Below are positions 7,896 through 18,387 of a stretch of 64,000 nucleotides of DNA, piece after piece. A program made the position numbers and the translations under genes. The stretch is from CAVQGZ01 sp942491665 (GTDB lineage: Bacteria; Actinomycetota; Actinomycetes; Jiangellales; Jiangellaceae). The stretch spans positions 62,001 to 126,000 of the forward strand of contig CALOBR010000011.1 of NCBI GenBank assembly GCA_942491665.1. The letters run 5' to 3'. Positions within the stretch are counted from its first letter, which is position 1. Each line of letters begins with the position of its first letter. The notes under the pieces were generated by a model. The model saw only the letters and a program-made list of their open reading frames with translations, searched no databases and had not been told where the DNA came from.

Positions 7896-9490
7896 CCGCC
7901 GACGAGCACACCCGGGTTGAGCACCCCGGCGGGGTCGAGCTCACGCTTGACGGCCGCCAGCGCCCGGGCGAACGGCGCGGGACGTTGGACGCGGTAGCCG
8001 GGCATGTGAACCCGTCCGACCGCGTGGTGGTGGGTGATGGTTCCGCCCGAGTCGACGATGGCCTCGGCCGCGGCAGCCTTGACGGCGTCCCACTGATCCA
8101 CCAGCGACCCAGGCCGGCCAAGGGCCAGCACCGTGTAGTACGGCGCCAGTCCGTCGGGGTACACGTGCGTGACGCGCATGCCGACCTGACCACCGCCGCA
8201 CACCTGCGCCAGGGCGTCGGTGACGGCCGAGGTGATCGCGGCGTGCAGCCGCTGGAAGTCGTCCCAGGTGCAGGCGGTCTCGAAGGTCTCCGCGACGACG
8301 CCCAGGCTGACCATGGCGTCACGCAGGTAGGGGGCGCGCAGAAAGGCCGAACGCCAGCCCGCGGCCGCGTCCTGGCCGTTCGGCGTTCGCGGCCGAGGGG
8401 TGCCGCCGACGTCGGCGGCGATGGCCAGTGCCCGCGCCAGCGCGTCCTCCACCGGGTGGTCCGCGGACTCGAAGCCGAGCAGCAGGACGCTCGATCCGTC
8501 GCTGACGCCGGCAGTCTGGGCCTCCGTGGGGTCGAGCACCCGGCAGTTGGCCGGGCGCAGGCCACTCTGCGCGACGAACCTGGCTGCGGTGATCGCGTCG
8601 TGCAGACCGGTGACACCACTGAAGTGCACAGGTGCCGCTGCTCGCCACCGTGGACGGGCGTGCACACGCAGCCAGGTCTCGGTGATCACCCCCAAGGACC
8701 CTTCCGACCCCACGAGCAGCCGGTCGGGTGACGGACCGGCGCCGCTGGAAGGCAGCCGGCGCGATTCCCACACGCCGGTCGGGGTCACTGCCCGCACGGA
8801 CTCGACGAGGTCGTCGATGTGCGTCGGCCCGGTGGCGAAGTGCCCGCCGGCGCGGGTAGCGAGCCAGCCGCCGACCGTGCTGTGCTCGTAGGACTGCGGG
8901 AAGTGCCGCATGCTCAGCCTGTGAGGCGCGAGGGCGGCGTCGGCGTCGGGTCCGTACGTCCCAGCCCTGATGCGGGCAGCTCGGGAGACGTCGTCGACCT
9001 CGACGACTCCGCTCAGGCGTGTCAGGTCGAGCGACACGGCGGGACGTTCGGCTCGGTCGGTGCTGCTGAGGTCGGCCTCCACGCCCCCGACGACGCTGGA
9101 CCCCCCGCCGTACGGGACGACGGCGACCTCGGCGCTGCCGGCCCAGTCGAGCAGGTCGATCACCTGCTGCTCGCTCGCGGGAAACGCGACCAGGTCAGGG
9201 GCGTTCTCCCAGCGGCGTTCGAAGGCACGGGCGACGTCGCGGTACGCCTTGCCGTAGCAGTGCGCCACACGGGCGAGGGTGTCGTCGCGGACGATGCCGG
9301 CCAGGGATGACGGGAGCGCGACCCGCGGCCTGGGCAGGCTCACCTCGCGCAGCACGGGAGGCGGGGTCGCAGTGGGGGTGCCACCGAGATGTGCCGCGGC
9401 GAAGGCGCCCAGCGCGTCGACTGCGTCCGGAGCCAGCGCCTCGTCGACGAAGCCCCACCCGAACCAGGACCGTTCTCGTGAACCCGGCAC
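7892..9490 (-). CDS. FAD-binding oxidase of the alkyl-DHAP synthase type
   Basis: The 532-residue protein is a PCMH/VAO-type flavoprotein. The FAD-binding segment PYGGGSSVVGG lies at residues 126-136, followed by STVGGWLATRAGGHFATG, GSEGSLGVITE and a C-terminal cap domain. Near the end is THHHAVGRVH, the triple-His motif typical of alkyldihydroxyacetonephosphate synthases. Such bacterial relatives may make ether lipids or oxidise hydroxy acids; substrate cannot be told from sequence. The GTG at 9490 follows a CAGGAT hexamer by 6 bases (9497-9502), consistent with a leaderless start. It faces ribF tail to tail (shared CTAG) and is divergent from the DUF2855 gene. Confidence 0.85.
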   Translation of the reverse strand: MPGSRERSWFGWGFVDEALAPDAVDALGAFAAAHLGGTPTATPPPVLREVSLPRPRVALPSSLAGIVRDDTLARVAHCYGKAYRDVARAFERRWENAPDLVAFPASEQQVIDLLDWAGSAEVAVVPYGGGSSVVGGVEADLSSTDRAERPAVSLDLTRLSGVVEVDDVSRAARIRAGTYGPDADAALAPHRLSMRHFPQSYEHSTVGGWLATRAGGHFATGPTHIDDLVESVRAVTPTGVWESRRLPSSGAGPSPDRLLVGSEGSLGVITETWLRVHARPRWRAAAPVHFSGVTGLHDAITAARFVAQSGLRPANCRVLDPTEAQTAGVSDGSSVLLLGFESADHPVEDALARALAIAADVGGTPRPRTPNGQDAAAGWRSAFLRAPYLRDAMVSLGVVAETFETACTWDDFQRLHAAITSAVTDALAQVCGGGQVGMRVTHVYPDGLAPYYTVLALGRPGSLVDQWDAVKAAAAEAIVDSGGTITHHHAVGRVHMPGYRVQRPAPFARALAAVKRELDPAGVLNPGVLVGG

Positions 9491-9552
9491 GGCCCCATCC
9501 TGGCAGCACTGGGGGCACGACACCGTGGCGGTGTCGATGCGATGCTGGCGCG
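9491..9552. promoter_or_regulatory. Divergent promoter region between FAD oxidase and DUF2855 genes
   Basis: This 62-base gap must hold promoters for both directions. On the minus strand CAGGAT (9497-9502) lies 6 bases before the oxidase GTG. On the plus strand GATGCT (9541-9546) lies 6 bases before the DUF2855 ATG. Neither gene has a ribosome-binding site. Confidence 0.4.
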
Positions 9553-10656
9553 ATGGAGCTGAACACTCGCTGTCTCGAGGTGCGCCGTGACGACCTGCAC
9601 ACCACCCGCGTCGTGGACGAAGCCGCACCCGAGGTCGCGGCGGGGCAGGTGCTGCTGGCGGTGGAGCGCTTCGGCCTGACCAGCAACAACGTCACCTACG
9701 GCGTGCTCGGGGACAGGCTGGGCTACTGGGGCTTCTTCCCGTCCACCGACGGATGGGGCCGTATCCCCGCCTGGGGGTTCGCCGAGGTCGTTGTGAGCGA
9801 GGTCGCTGGCGTCGAGGTGGGTACCCGGGTGTTCGGGTACCTGCCGATGGGGACGCACCTGGTGGTCGAGCCCACCCACGTGAGCGAGCGAGGCTTCACC
9901 GACGGGGCGGCGCACCGCGCGAACCTTCCACGCGTCTACAACAGCTACCAGACCACCGAGCACGACCCGCTGTACGCCGCCGACGCCGAAGACGTCGAGG
10001 TGGTGTTCGCGCCACTGTTCATCACGTCGTTCGTGCTGGCCGACTTGGTCGCCGACAACGACGACTTCGGGGCAGGGCAGGTCGTGCTCACCAGCGCGTC
10101 GAGCAAGACCGCGGCGGGGACGGCGCTGTGCCTGAAGGCCCGCGAGGGCCGTCTGCCGCGCGTCGTGGGGCTCACCTCGCCGCGCCATGTGCACTACGTG
10201 CGCAGGCTCGGCTGCTACGACGAGGTGATCGCCTACCCCGATCTCGCCACGCTGGACGCCACGACCGGAGCCGTGCTCATCGATGTGGCCGGCAACGCCG
10301 ACGTCCGCGCGGGCGTCCACCGAGCGTTCGGCGACCAGCTGCGGCACAGCGCCACCGTCGGCCTCGCGCACTGGGACGCGGCACCGCCGACGCCCGCCGC
10401 GCTGCCGGGACCTACACCGACGACGTTCTTCGCACCGAGCCAGATCGACAAGCGGCTGCGGGAGTGGGGGCCGGGCGGCTACCAGCAGCGCCTCGCCGCA
10501 GCCTGGGCCGAGCTGCGTGGGGTCGTCGACGGATGGGTGCGCGTTCGCACCGTCACGGGGATGGACGCCGTCGAGCTGGCCTACTGCAGCCTGCTCGACG
10601 GGGCGGTGCCGCCGGACGAGGTGCTGGTCGTCGTCCCGGTAGCGCCCAACGACTAG
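9553..10656 (+). CDS. DUF2855 family protein
   Basis: The 367-residue product resembles DUF2855 proteins, whose biochemical function is not established. Visible family features are VERFGLTSNNVTYGVLGDRLGYWGFFP near the N-terminus, IPAWGFAEVV, TRVFGYLPMGTHLVV, and later VVLTSASSKTAAGTAL and the VGLTSPRHVHYVRRLGCYDEVI region. The last two recall the nucleotide-binding half of medium-chain dehydrogenases, so an NAD(P)-dependent reductase fold is plausible but inferred. The ATG at 9553 has no ribosome-binding site. The gene is read divergently from the FAD oxidase 62 bases away; a metabolic link is possible but unproven. Confidence 0.8.
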   Translation: MELNTRCLEVRRDDLHTTRVVDEAAPEVAAGQVLLAVERFGLTSNNVTYGVLGDRLGYWGFFPSTDGWGRIPAWGFAEVVVSEVAGVEVGTRVFGYLPMGTHLVVEPTHVSERGFTDGAAHRANLPRVYNSYQTTEHDPLYAADAEDVEVVFAPLFITSFVLADLVADNDDFGAGQVVLTSASSKTAAGTALCLKAREGRLPRVVGLTSPRHVHYVRRLGCYDEVIAYPDLATLDATTGAVLIDVAGNADVRAGVHRAFGDQLRHSATVGLAHWDAAPPTPAALPGPTPTTFFAPSQIDKRLREWGPGGYQQRLAAAWAELRGVVDGWVRVRTVTGMDAVELAYCSLLDGAVPPDEVLVVVPVAPND

Positions 10657-10664
10657 CCCGCGAC

Positions 10665-10680
10665 CAGCCCCACCGGGCTG
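10665..10680 (+). terminator. Short hairpin after the DUF2855 gene
   Basis: CAGCCC-CACC-GGGCTG forms a 6-bp stem with a 4-base loop, 9 bases after the DUF2855 stop codon. There is no T-run, as is usual in high-GC genomes. It may terminate transcription before rpsO. Confidence 0.4.
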
Positions 10681-10681
10681 C

Positions 10682-10687
10682 TACCCT
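10682..10687 (+). promoter_or_regulatory. Possible -10 element for rpsO
   Basis: TACCCT fits TANNNT and lies directly after the hairpin. It would give a leader of about 90 bases before the rpsO ATG. No -35 is evident. Confidence 0.35.
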
Positions 10688-10779
10688 GGTCACGCCGTCA
10701 GATCGGCCGCGGAAACGCATGCCCCGGTGGATGTGCCCGGGCGCACCGCGCAACGAGAGAACAAGGAGCGGGCCACCCC

Positions 10780-11049
10780 ATGTCCATGGACGCCGCAACA
10801 AAGCAGCAGATCATGACCGAGTACGCCCGCACCGAGGGTGACACCGGTTCTCCCGAGGTTCAGATCGCGATGCTCACGCACCGCATCAACCACCTCACCG
10901 AGCACCTCAAGGAGCACAAGCACGACCACCACAGCCGCCGCGGGCTGCTGCTGATGGTCGGCCGTCGACGTCGCCTGCTCAACTACCTGAGCGACACCGA
11001 CATCACCCGCTACCGCACCCTCATCGGGCGGCTCGGCCTGCGCCGCTAG
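10780..11049 (+). CDS. rpsO: 30S ribosomal protein S15
   Basis: The 89-residue product matches ribosomal protein S15, which binds the central domain of 16S rRNA: EYARTEGDTGSPEVQIAMLT, then RINHLTEHLKEHKHDHHSRRGLLLMVGRRRRLLNYL and the basic end RYRTLIGRLGLRR. The ATG at 10780 has AAGGAG at 10763-10768; a second in-frame ATG at 10786 is a possible alternative. It is followed by pnp, the conserved neighbour in most bacteria, after a structured 177-base gap. Confidence 0.98.
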   Translation: MSMDAATKQQIMTEYARTEGDTGSPEVQIAMLTHRINHLTEHLKEHKHDHHSRRGLLLMVGRRRRLLNYLSDTDITRYRTLIGRLGLRR

Positions 11050-11078
11050 CCGGACCCATCCGGGTGCGCCCCTGCGCA
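11050..11078 (+). terminator. Two adjacent small hairpins after rpsO
   Basis: Immediately after the rpsO stop, CCGGA-CCCA-TCCGG (11050-11063) is followed by TGCGC-CCCT-GCGCA (11065-11078). Each has a 5-bp stem and 4-base loop. They could attenuate read-through into pnp or act as a processing or stability element. No T-run follows. Confidence 0.4.
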
Positions 11079-11206
11079 GCCGGCACAACTTCATATCCCA
11101 TCCATGGGGTCAGCCCCCGGGACTCATCGGTCCTCGGTCGTGGCTCTCGGGCGTCGAGCCCGCGTGCTTCCATCGATGACCGCCGCGTGCCGGGCGACCC
11201 CGCTCG

Positions 11207-11222
11207 AGCCCTAAGGAGGGCT
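11207..11222 (+). promoter_or_regulatory. Hairpin enclosing the pnp Shine-Dalgarno site
   Basis: AGCCCT (11207-11212) pairs with AGGGCT (11217-11222) around the loop AAGG. The strong ribosome-binding site AAGGAGG (11213-11219) lies within the loop and 3' arm. The structure ends 4 bases before the pnp ATG and could limit ribosome access. Confidence 0.5.
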
Positions 11223-11226
11223 GCCC

Positions 11227-13442
<2,216 letters not shown>

Positions 13443-13446
<4 letters not shown>

Positions 13447-14837
13447 CCCGACGTCGCGTGGGTGCCGGGGCCGGCTGGGCGCTGCCCGTCCAGCACCCCG
13501 GCACCACGCACACGTTGCTCTCCCCGGCGGGGGAGGGCATCGACCAGGCCATCGGGACTGTGCGTCGCACCGTGCTCCCCGGTGGCCTGCGCGTCATAAC
13601 CGAGCAGCTGCCCACGGTGCGCTCGGTGTCGCTCGGCGTGTGGGCAGGGGTGGGGTCGCGGGACGAGACGCCCGCCCTGGCCGGGGCTACCCACTTTCTC
13701 GAGCACCTGCTCTTCAAGCGCACCGCGCGGCGCGACGCGGCGGCGATCGCTGCGGAGATCGATGAGGTCGGCGGCGAGCTCAACGGGTTCACCACCAAAG
13801 AGCTCACCTGCTACTACGCGCGCGTCGTGGACGACGACCTGCCGGTCGCGCTCGACGTGCTGCTCGACATGGTCACGGCCTCGCTCGTCACCGACGACGA
13901 CGTCGTGGCCGAGCGGTCGGTAGTGCTCGAAGAGATCGCCATGAACGACGACGACCCGGCCGACACGGTGCACGAGCTGTTCACCCAGGGCATGTGGGCC
14001 CCGCACCCGGTGGGCAGGCCCGTGCTGGGAACGGTCGAGTCGATCGAGGCGATGGCCGGGCACCAGCTCCGCCGCTGGTACAAGTCGCGCTACGTGCCGT
14101 CCACGCTCGTCATCGCAGCAGCGGGCAACCTCGACCACAACACCCTGGTGCGCCTCGTGCGCCAGGCCATCGCGCAGGGCTCCCTCGTGGTGGCAGACGA
14201 CGCGCACCCCGCATCGCCGCGTACGAGTGTGCCCGAGAGCGTGCGGGTGCCGGCGGCGTCGGCGGTCACGCTGGCGCACCGGCCGAACGAGCAAGCCAAC
14301 GTCGTGCTGGGGGTGCCGGGGCTGCCTCGCGACGAGCGGCGCTGGCCGCTGGCCGTCCTCTCCAGCGTGCTGGGGGACGGCACCTCGTCGCGGCTCTTCC
14401 AGTCGGTGCGCGAGGAGCGCGGGCTGGCCTACTCGGTCTACTCGTTCTTCTCCTCCCTCGCCGACGCCGGCTCCTTCGGCGTGTACGTGGGGTGCCAGCC
14501 GGCCAAGACCGAGGAGGCGCTCGGCGTCATCCGGGCCGAGCTTGCCTCGATGCGCGCCGACGGCATCACGCCCGCCGAGCTGTCCCGCGCGAAGGGCCAG
14601 CTACGCGGCTCGCTCGTGCTGGGCCTCGAGGACACGAGCTCGCGGATGAGCCGGCTGGCCAAGGCCGAGCTGCTCACCGGTGAGCTGCCGTCGCTGTCAG
14701 AGGTGCTGCGCCGCATCGACGCGGTGACCGCCGATGAGGTGCACGCGCTGGCCGACGACCTGTTCGCCCACCCGCTGTCGCTGGCTGTCGTCGGTCCGTT
14801 CGACGACGAGGCCGCGCTGCGCGCGACGGTCGCATGA
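13443..14837 (+). CDS. M16 family zinc metallopeptidase
   Basis: The 464-residue protein is a pitrilysin-type (M16) protease. The inverted zinc motif HFLEH lies at residues 84-88, with downstream acidic residues in VVLEEIAMNDDDPADTVHELF. The C-terminal half has the family arginine/tyrosine segment RLFQSVREERGLAYSVYSFFS. It lacks a signal peptide and is likely cytoplasmic, with unknown peptide substrates. The gene is regularly found between pnp and dapB in Actinobacteria. Its GTG overlaps the pnp stop, and its stop overlaps the dapB ATG, so all three are probably translated from one mRNA. Confidence 0.93.
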
Positions 14838-15601
14838 GCGAGCAGATCCGGGTCGCCGTCGTCGGTGCCGCCGGCAAGATGGGCAGCGCCGCGTGCGACG
14901 CCGTCACCGCCGACCCGGCGATGACGCTGGTCGCCGCGCTCGACCAAGGCGACGACCTGGCCCGACTCGTCGATGCCGACGCGCAGGTGGTAGTCGACTT
15001 CACCCATCCCGAGGCCGTGATGGCGACGGTCGAGGCCGCGATCGCCGCCGGCATCCACCTGGTCATCGGCACCACTGGCTTCACCGACGAGCGCCTGAGG
15101 CAGGTCGAGAGCTGGTTGGCGCAGCAGCGCGGCATTGGTGTGCTCGTCGCCCCGAACTTCTCCGTCGGCGCCGTGCTGATGATGCGCTTCGCCGAGCAGG
15201 CGGCTGCGTTCTTCGACTCCGTCGAGATCATCGAGCTGCACCACCCCGGCAAGGCCGACGCCCCGTCCGGGACCGCTGTGCGCACCGCCCAGCGCGTGGC
15301 TGCGGCGCGCGAGGCCGCGGGGCGGCCCCCGGCTCCCGACGCCACCGTCGACGCGCTGCCCGGCGCCCGTGGAGCCGACGTGCAGGGCGTGCCCGTGCAC
15401 TCGGTACGCCTCGCCGGACTGGTCGCGCACCAAGAGGTGCTGCTCGGGGCCACGGGGGAGACCCTCACGATTCGCCACGACTCCCTCGACCGGGTCTCGT
15501 TCATGCCCGGCGTGCTGCTCGGGGTGCACTGGGTGGTGGCGAACCCCGGGCTGAGGGTCGGGATCGAGGCCGCGTTGGACGCCCGGTCAGCCGCTTCGTG
15601 A
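14834..15601 (+). CDS. dapB: 4-hydroxy-tetrahydrodipicolinate reductase
   Basis: DapB carries out the NAD(P)H-dependent step that follows DapA in diaminopimelate/lysine synthesis. The 255-residue protein starts with the nucleotide-binding motif VAVVGAAGKMGSAAC, contains VVDFTHPEAV and IGTTGF, and has the substrate-binding signature ELHHPGKADAPSGTA. The end FMPGVLLGVHWV is typical. The ATG at 14834 overlaps the protease stop (ATGA). dapA lies 3.5 kb downstream after thyX, and dapF is at 50.8 kb, so several DAP pathway genes are in this window. Confidence 0.97.
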   Translation: MSEQIRVAVVGAAGKMGSAACDAVTADPAMTLVAALDQGDDLARLVDADAQVVVDFTHPEAVMATVEAAIAAGIHLVIGTTGFTDERLRQVESWLAQQRGIGVLVAPNFSVGAVLMMRFAEQAAAFFDSVEIIELHHPGKADAPSGTAVRTAQRVAAAREAAGRPPAPDATVDALPGARGADVQGVPVHSVRLAGLVAHQEVLLGATGETLTIRHDSLDRVSFMPGVLLGVHWVVANPGLRVGIEAALDARSAAS

Positions 15602-15614
15602 CGCAGGTTCGACC

Positions 15615-16082
15615 ATGAAGGCCCGCACCGTCGTCGTGCTCCTGCTCGTCGTGCTCGGCGTGTACATGCTGCTGGTCGGCTGGCGCGGGATGGTGCTCGT
15701 CAGCGACGGGCTGGCGACCGGCGACGCCGTAGGGGTGCTGCTCGGCCTGTCGGTGCTGGTGTTCCCGGTCGTCGGGGGCTGGCTGGTGTGGCGAGAGGTG
15801 CAGTTCGGGCGGGAGTCCCAAGCCCTCGCGGAGCACCTCGACGCCAGCGGGTCGCTGCCGGTGGACGACCTGCCCCGCCGCCCGTCCGGGCGGGTGGAGC
15901 GCGACGCCGCCCAGGCAGTCTTCGACTCCAGCCACGCCGCCGCCCAGGAGCACCCGGACGACCCGGCGGTCTGGTATGCCCTCGCCCTGTCGTACAACGA
16001 CCTCGGTGACCGGCGTCAGGCCCGCGCGAGCATGCGCGAGGCGATCCGCGTCTGGCGCTCAGGCGACGCCCAGGGCCCGTAG
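15615..16082 (+). CDS. Small membrane protein with TPR-like C-terminal region
   Basis: The 155-residue protein has two predicted membrane helices (about residues 5-24 and 38-58) and then a cytoplasmic region with AVWYALALSYNDLGDRRQARASMREAI, which resembles one tetratricopeptide repeat. I do not recognise a named family; it looks like a conserved hypothetical of Actinobacteria. It begins 13 bases after dapB and may belong to that transcript. Its last 24 bases overlap the 3' end of the convergent azlD gene. Confidence 0.75.
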   Translation: MKARTVVVLLLVVLGVYMLLVGWRGMVLVSDGLATGDAVGVLLGLSVLVFPVVGGWLVWREVQFGRESQALAEHLDASGSLPVDDLPRRPSGRVERDAAQAVFDSSHAAAQEHPDDPAVWYALALSYNDLGDRRQARASMREAIRVWRSGDAQGP

Positions 16083-16367
16083 CCCGGCCGCGGTCAGCGC
16101 CGCGACGGCCACCACGACCAAGAACGGCGCACGCAGCAGCAGCGCCACGACGCCGGCGGCGACGCCGGCCACCCGGGCGTCCAGCACCAGCGCCTGGCCG
16201 TCGGCGAACGTCTGCACCGCGGCGAGCGCAGACAGCAGGGCGACCGGCAGCGCGGCGGCGGTCGCGCGCACCCGTGGCCGGTCGAGCACCGACTCCGGAA
16301 CCGACAGTCCCAGCCACTTGAGCGCGTAGCACCCCACGGCCGAGGCGAGGATCGCTGCCCAGATCAC
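16059..16367 (-). CDS. azlD: AzlD-type branched-chain amino acid export subunit
   Basis: This 102-residue protein is nearly all hydrophobic, with about four membrane helices and the AzlD-like segments YALKWLGLSVPESVLDRPRV and ALPVALLSALAAVQTF. AzlD works with AzlC to export branched-chain amino acids, as in BrnEF. The GTG at 16367 overlaps the azlC stop codon (GTGA), which fixes the start and indicates coupled translation. It is the last gene of the four-gene minus-strand operon. Its end overlaps the membrane/TPR-like gene on the other strand by 24 bases. Confidence 0.88.
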   Translation of the reverse strand: MIWAAILASAVGCYALKWLGLSVPESVLDRPRVRATAAALPVALLSALAAVQTFADGQALVLDARVAGVAAGVVALLLRAPFLVVVAVAALTAAGLRALGVA

Positions 16368-17071
16368 GAGGCCGCATCCCGCCACGTCAGCCCGGCCAGC
16401 ACGGCGACGCCGGCTGCCGCCATCACGGGCAGCCCGGCCGGGACGAGGGGAGTCAGTGCCAACGCAACGCCGGCAGCGCCCACGGCGACCCAGCGGGCCC
16501 GCGGGGTGTCCAGTCGTGGCCAGAGCAGGGCCAGGAAGGCCGCCGGCACGGCTGCGTCCAGCCCGTAGGACTGCGGGTCGCCCAGCGCCGTGCCGGCAAG
16601 GGCGCCGATCAGGGTGGCCAGGTTCCAGAGGGTGAACACCGCCAGCCCGGTCGCCCAGAACGCCAGCCGCCGCGCGCGGACGTGGTCTTCGTGCCCGATA
16701 CACATGGCCGTGGTCTCGTCGATCACCAGCTGCGCGCCGACCACCTTGCGCAGGCCGGTGAGCTCGAGCAGGCTCGACAGCCGTAGACCGTAGAGGGCGT
16801 TGCGGGCGCCGAGCAGCACCGCGGTGACTGCCGCGGCAGGCGCGCCTCCTCCGGCGGCGAGCACGCCGACCAGCGCGAACTGCGACGCCCCGGTGAACAT
16901 CAGCACGGATGTCGCACACGTCTGCGCAACCGTGAGCCCGCCGGCCACACCTATCGCGCCGAACGAGAGCCCGTAGGCGCCCGTGGCGACGCCCACCCCC
17001 AGCGCGTCACGAACGACGGATCGCCGCCGGCGGTCCCAGTCCGTCGAGGCAGGGGGTGGGGCAGCGCTCAC
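16364..17071 (-). CDS. azlC: AzlC family branched-chain amino acid permease
   Basis: The 235-residue integral membrane protein has AzlC family features: YGLSFGAIGVAGGLTVAQTCATSVLMFTGASQFALVG, then LLGARNALYGLRLS and the DETTAM(C) segment. With AzlD it forms a branched-chain amino acid exporter in the cytoplasmic membrane. Its GTG overlaps the stop of the DUF2461 gene and its stop overlaps the azlD start. The substrate is inferred from the family. Confidence 0.92.
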   Translation of the reverse strand: MSAAPPPASTDWDRRRRSVVRDALGVGVATGAYGLSFGAIGVAGGLTVAQTCATSVLMFTGASQFALVGVLAAGGGAPAAAVTAVLLGARNALYGLRLSSLLELTGLRKVVGAQLVIDETTAMCIGHEDHVRARRLAFWATGLAVFTLWNLATLIGALAGTALGDPQSYGLDAAVPAAFLALLWPRLDTPRARWVAVGAAGVALALTPLVPAGLPVMAAAGVAVLAGLTWRDAAS

Positions 17072-17739
17072 CCTCGCGTCTGGTGAGTGGGGCCGACGTT
17101 GCGCTCCAACCAGGCGTTGAGCGGGCTCATCTCCCGCCAGGTGCCGGCGATCACGTCGGCAGCTTCCGGGGTGTGCTGCCAGTCCTCGGGCGCGAAGGTG
17201 TGCGTGGCGATCAGCGTGCGGTAGCGAAGCAGGTCAAGGCGCGGGTGGTCCTCGGGGTAGCCGCGCGGACGAGTCTTCATGCGGTCGCCCTCGATGGTGT
17301 GCCCGGCTTCGCCGATCGTGGCCAGCACAACGCCGAGCTGCTCACCCAGGGTCTCGTCGTCCACGGACTCGCGGAAGCGAGCAAGCTGGTCGCCGGCCAT
17401 CTCGTGGTAGCCGGCTCCCACCATGAGCCCGGCCGCGCTGAGCTGCACGTAGGCAGCCCCGGCGCCGTCGGCCATACCCAGGACGGCCGCCTGGGACGTC
17501 TTGTACGGCGTCTTGTCCTTGCTGAAGCGCACGTCACGGTAGGGCCGGAACACCTTCGCGGCGCCGAACTCGGGTGCGAGCAGGTCGCACAGGGCGAGCA
17601 TGGGCTGCTTCACCGCGGTGTCGTACACCTGCTTGTGCTCGGTCCAGAACGCCTTCGTGTTGTCTGCCTCGAGCTCTTCGTAGAAGTCATACGCCTCCGG
17701 TGGAAACCCGGTGAACTCGGTCGGCTCGTCGCTGCTCAT
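17068..17739 (-). CDS. DUF2461 domain-containing protein
   Basis: The 223-residue product fits the DUF2461 family: FTGFPPEAYDFYEELEADNTKAFW at the N-terminus, then FRPYRDVRFSKDKTPYKT, and YVQLSAAGLMVGAGYHEM. Its function is unknown; the family is widespread and cytoplasmic. The ATG at 17739 has GGAGG 4 bases upstream on its strand. It overlaps the GNAT gene upstream (ATGA) and azlC downstream (GTGA). That spacing argues for a single operon, although the products have no obvious shared task. Confidence 0.9.
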   Translation of the reverse strand: MSSDEPTEFTGFPPEAYDFYEELEADNTKAFWTEHKQVYDTAVKQPMLALCDLLAPEFGAAKVFRPYRDVRFSKDKTPYKTSQAAVLGMADGAGAAYVQLSAAGLMVGAGYHEMAGDQLARFRESVDDETLGEQLGVVLATIGEAGHTIEGDRMKTRPRGYPEDHPRLDLLRYRTLIATHTFAPEDWQHTPEAADVIAGTWREMSPLNAWLERNVGPTHQTRG

Positions 17740-18308
17740 GCGTCCTCCACATGGGTGTGCATCCGCACCTGACGCGCGGGCTCGGATGCGGGGTCGTCGT
17801 CGGGGGCCATCTGGCGGTGCGCACCGTCGGGGGCCCATCCTGCCGACTCGAGAAAGGCGCGCAGCGCGTCGTCGGCGGTGAACACCCACGTCGTGAGCCG
17901 GGCGAACCCGTCGGCGCGGGCCGTGTCGGCAACGGCCGCCAGCAGCCGCGAGCCGTGCCCGTGTCCCCGGGCGTCGGGGGGTACCGCGAGCGCGGTCACC
18001 TCGGCGTCGCGCACCGGGTCGGCGTCGGGGTCGGTGCCCGGTCCGAGGGCTGCGAACGCCATCACCGTGTTGCCGTCCAGCGCGACGAGCGCTCGGTGCT
18101 GGCCGGTCGGAGGTCGGCGCAACGAGTCGGCCCATGCCGCGGTCAGCTCAGCGGGGTCGAGCGTGTCCAGCAGGTCGTCAGGCAGCAGCCCACGACACGA
18201 TGCCTGCCAGGTCTGCGCCTGCACCCGACCCATGGCGGCGGCGTCGGCGACCCACGCCACCCGCACGCTTCGATCGGGGGTGGGAACAGCCTGTGCCTGG
18301 GGAACCAC
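17736..18308 (-). CDS. GNAT family N-acetyltransferase
   Basis: The 190-residue product has a GNAT fold: an N-terminal helix pair (AMGRVQAQTWQASCRGLLPDDLLDTL), the central strand EVTALAVPPDARGHGHGSRLLAAV holding the acetyl-CoA pyrophosphate loop (RGHGHG), and VFTADDALRAFLESAGW. The acceptor is unknown. The chosen GTG at 18308 lies 6 bases after TTGGAT (18315-18320 on this strand) and lacks a ribosome-binding site, suggesting a leaderless message. The open frame continues upstream, but the extra residues overlap thyX and are not plausible. It heads the operon GNAT-DUF2461-azlC-azlD. Confidence 0.85.
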   Translation of the reverse strand: MVPQAQAVPTPDRSVRVAWVADAAAMGRVQAQTWQASCRGLLPDDLLDTLDPAELTAAWADSLRRPPTGQHRALVALDGNTVMAFAALGPGTDPDADPVRDAEVTALAVPPDARGHGHGSRLLAAVADTARADGFARLTTWVFTADDALRAFLESAGWAPDGAHRQMAPDDDPASEPARQVRMHTHVEDA

Positions 18309-18373
18309 GGGCCCATCCAAGCAACCCGGGCGACAAGCCGCGTGCGGGGGCCGGGAGTGGCGCACCTGGCCGA

Positions 18374-18379
18374 TAGGCT
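18374..18379 (+). promoter_or_regulatory. -10 element for leaderless thyX
   Basis: TAGGCT lies 8 bases before the thyX GTG. There is no ribosome-binding site, so the transcript probably begins at or next to the start codon. Confidence 0.55.
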
Positions 18380-18387
18380 CCCGAGGC

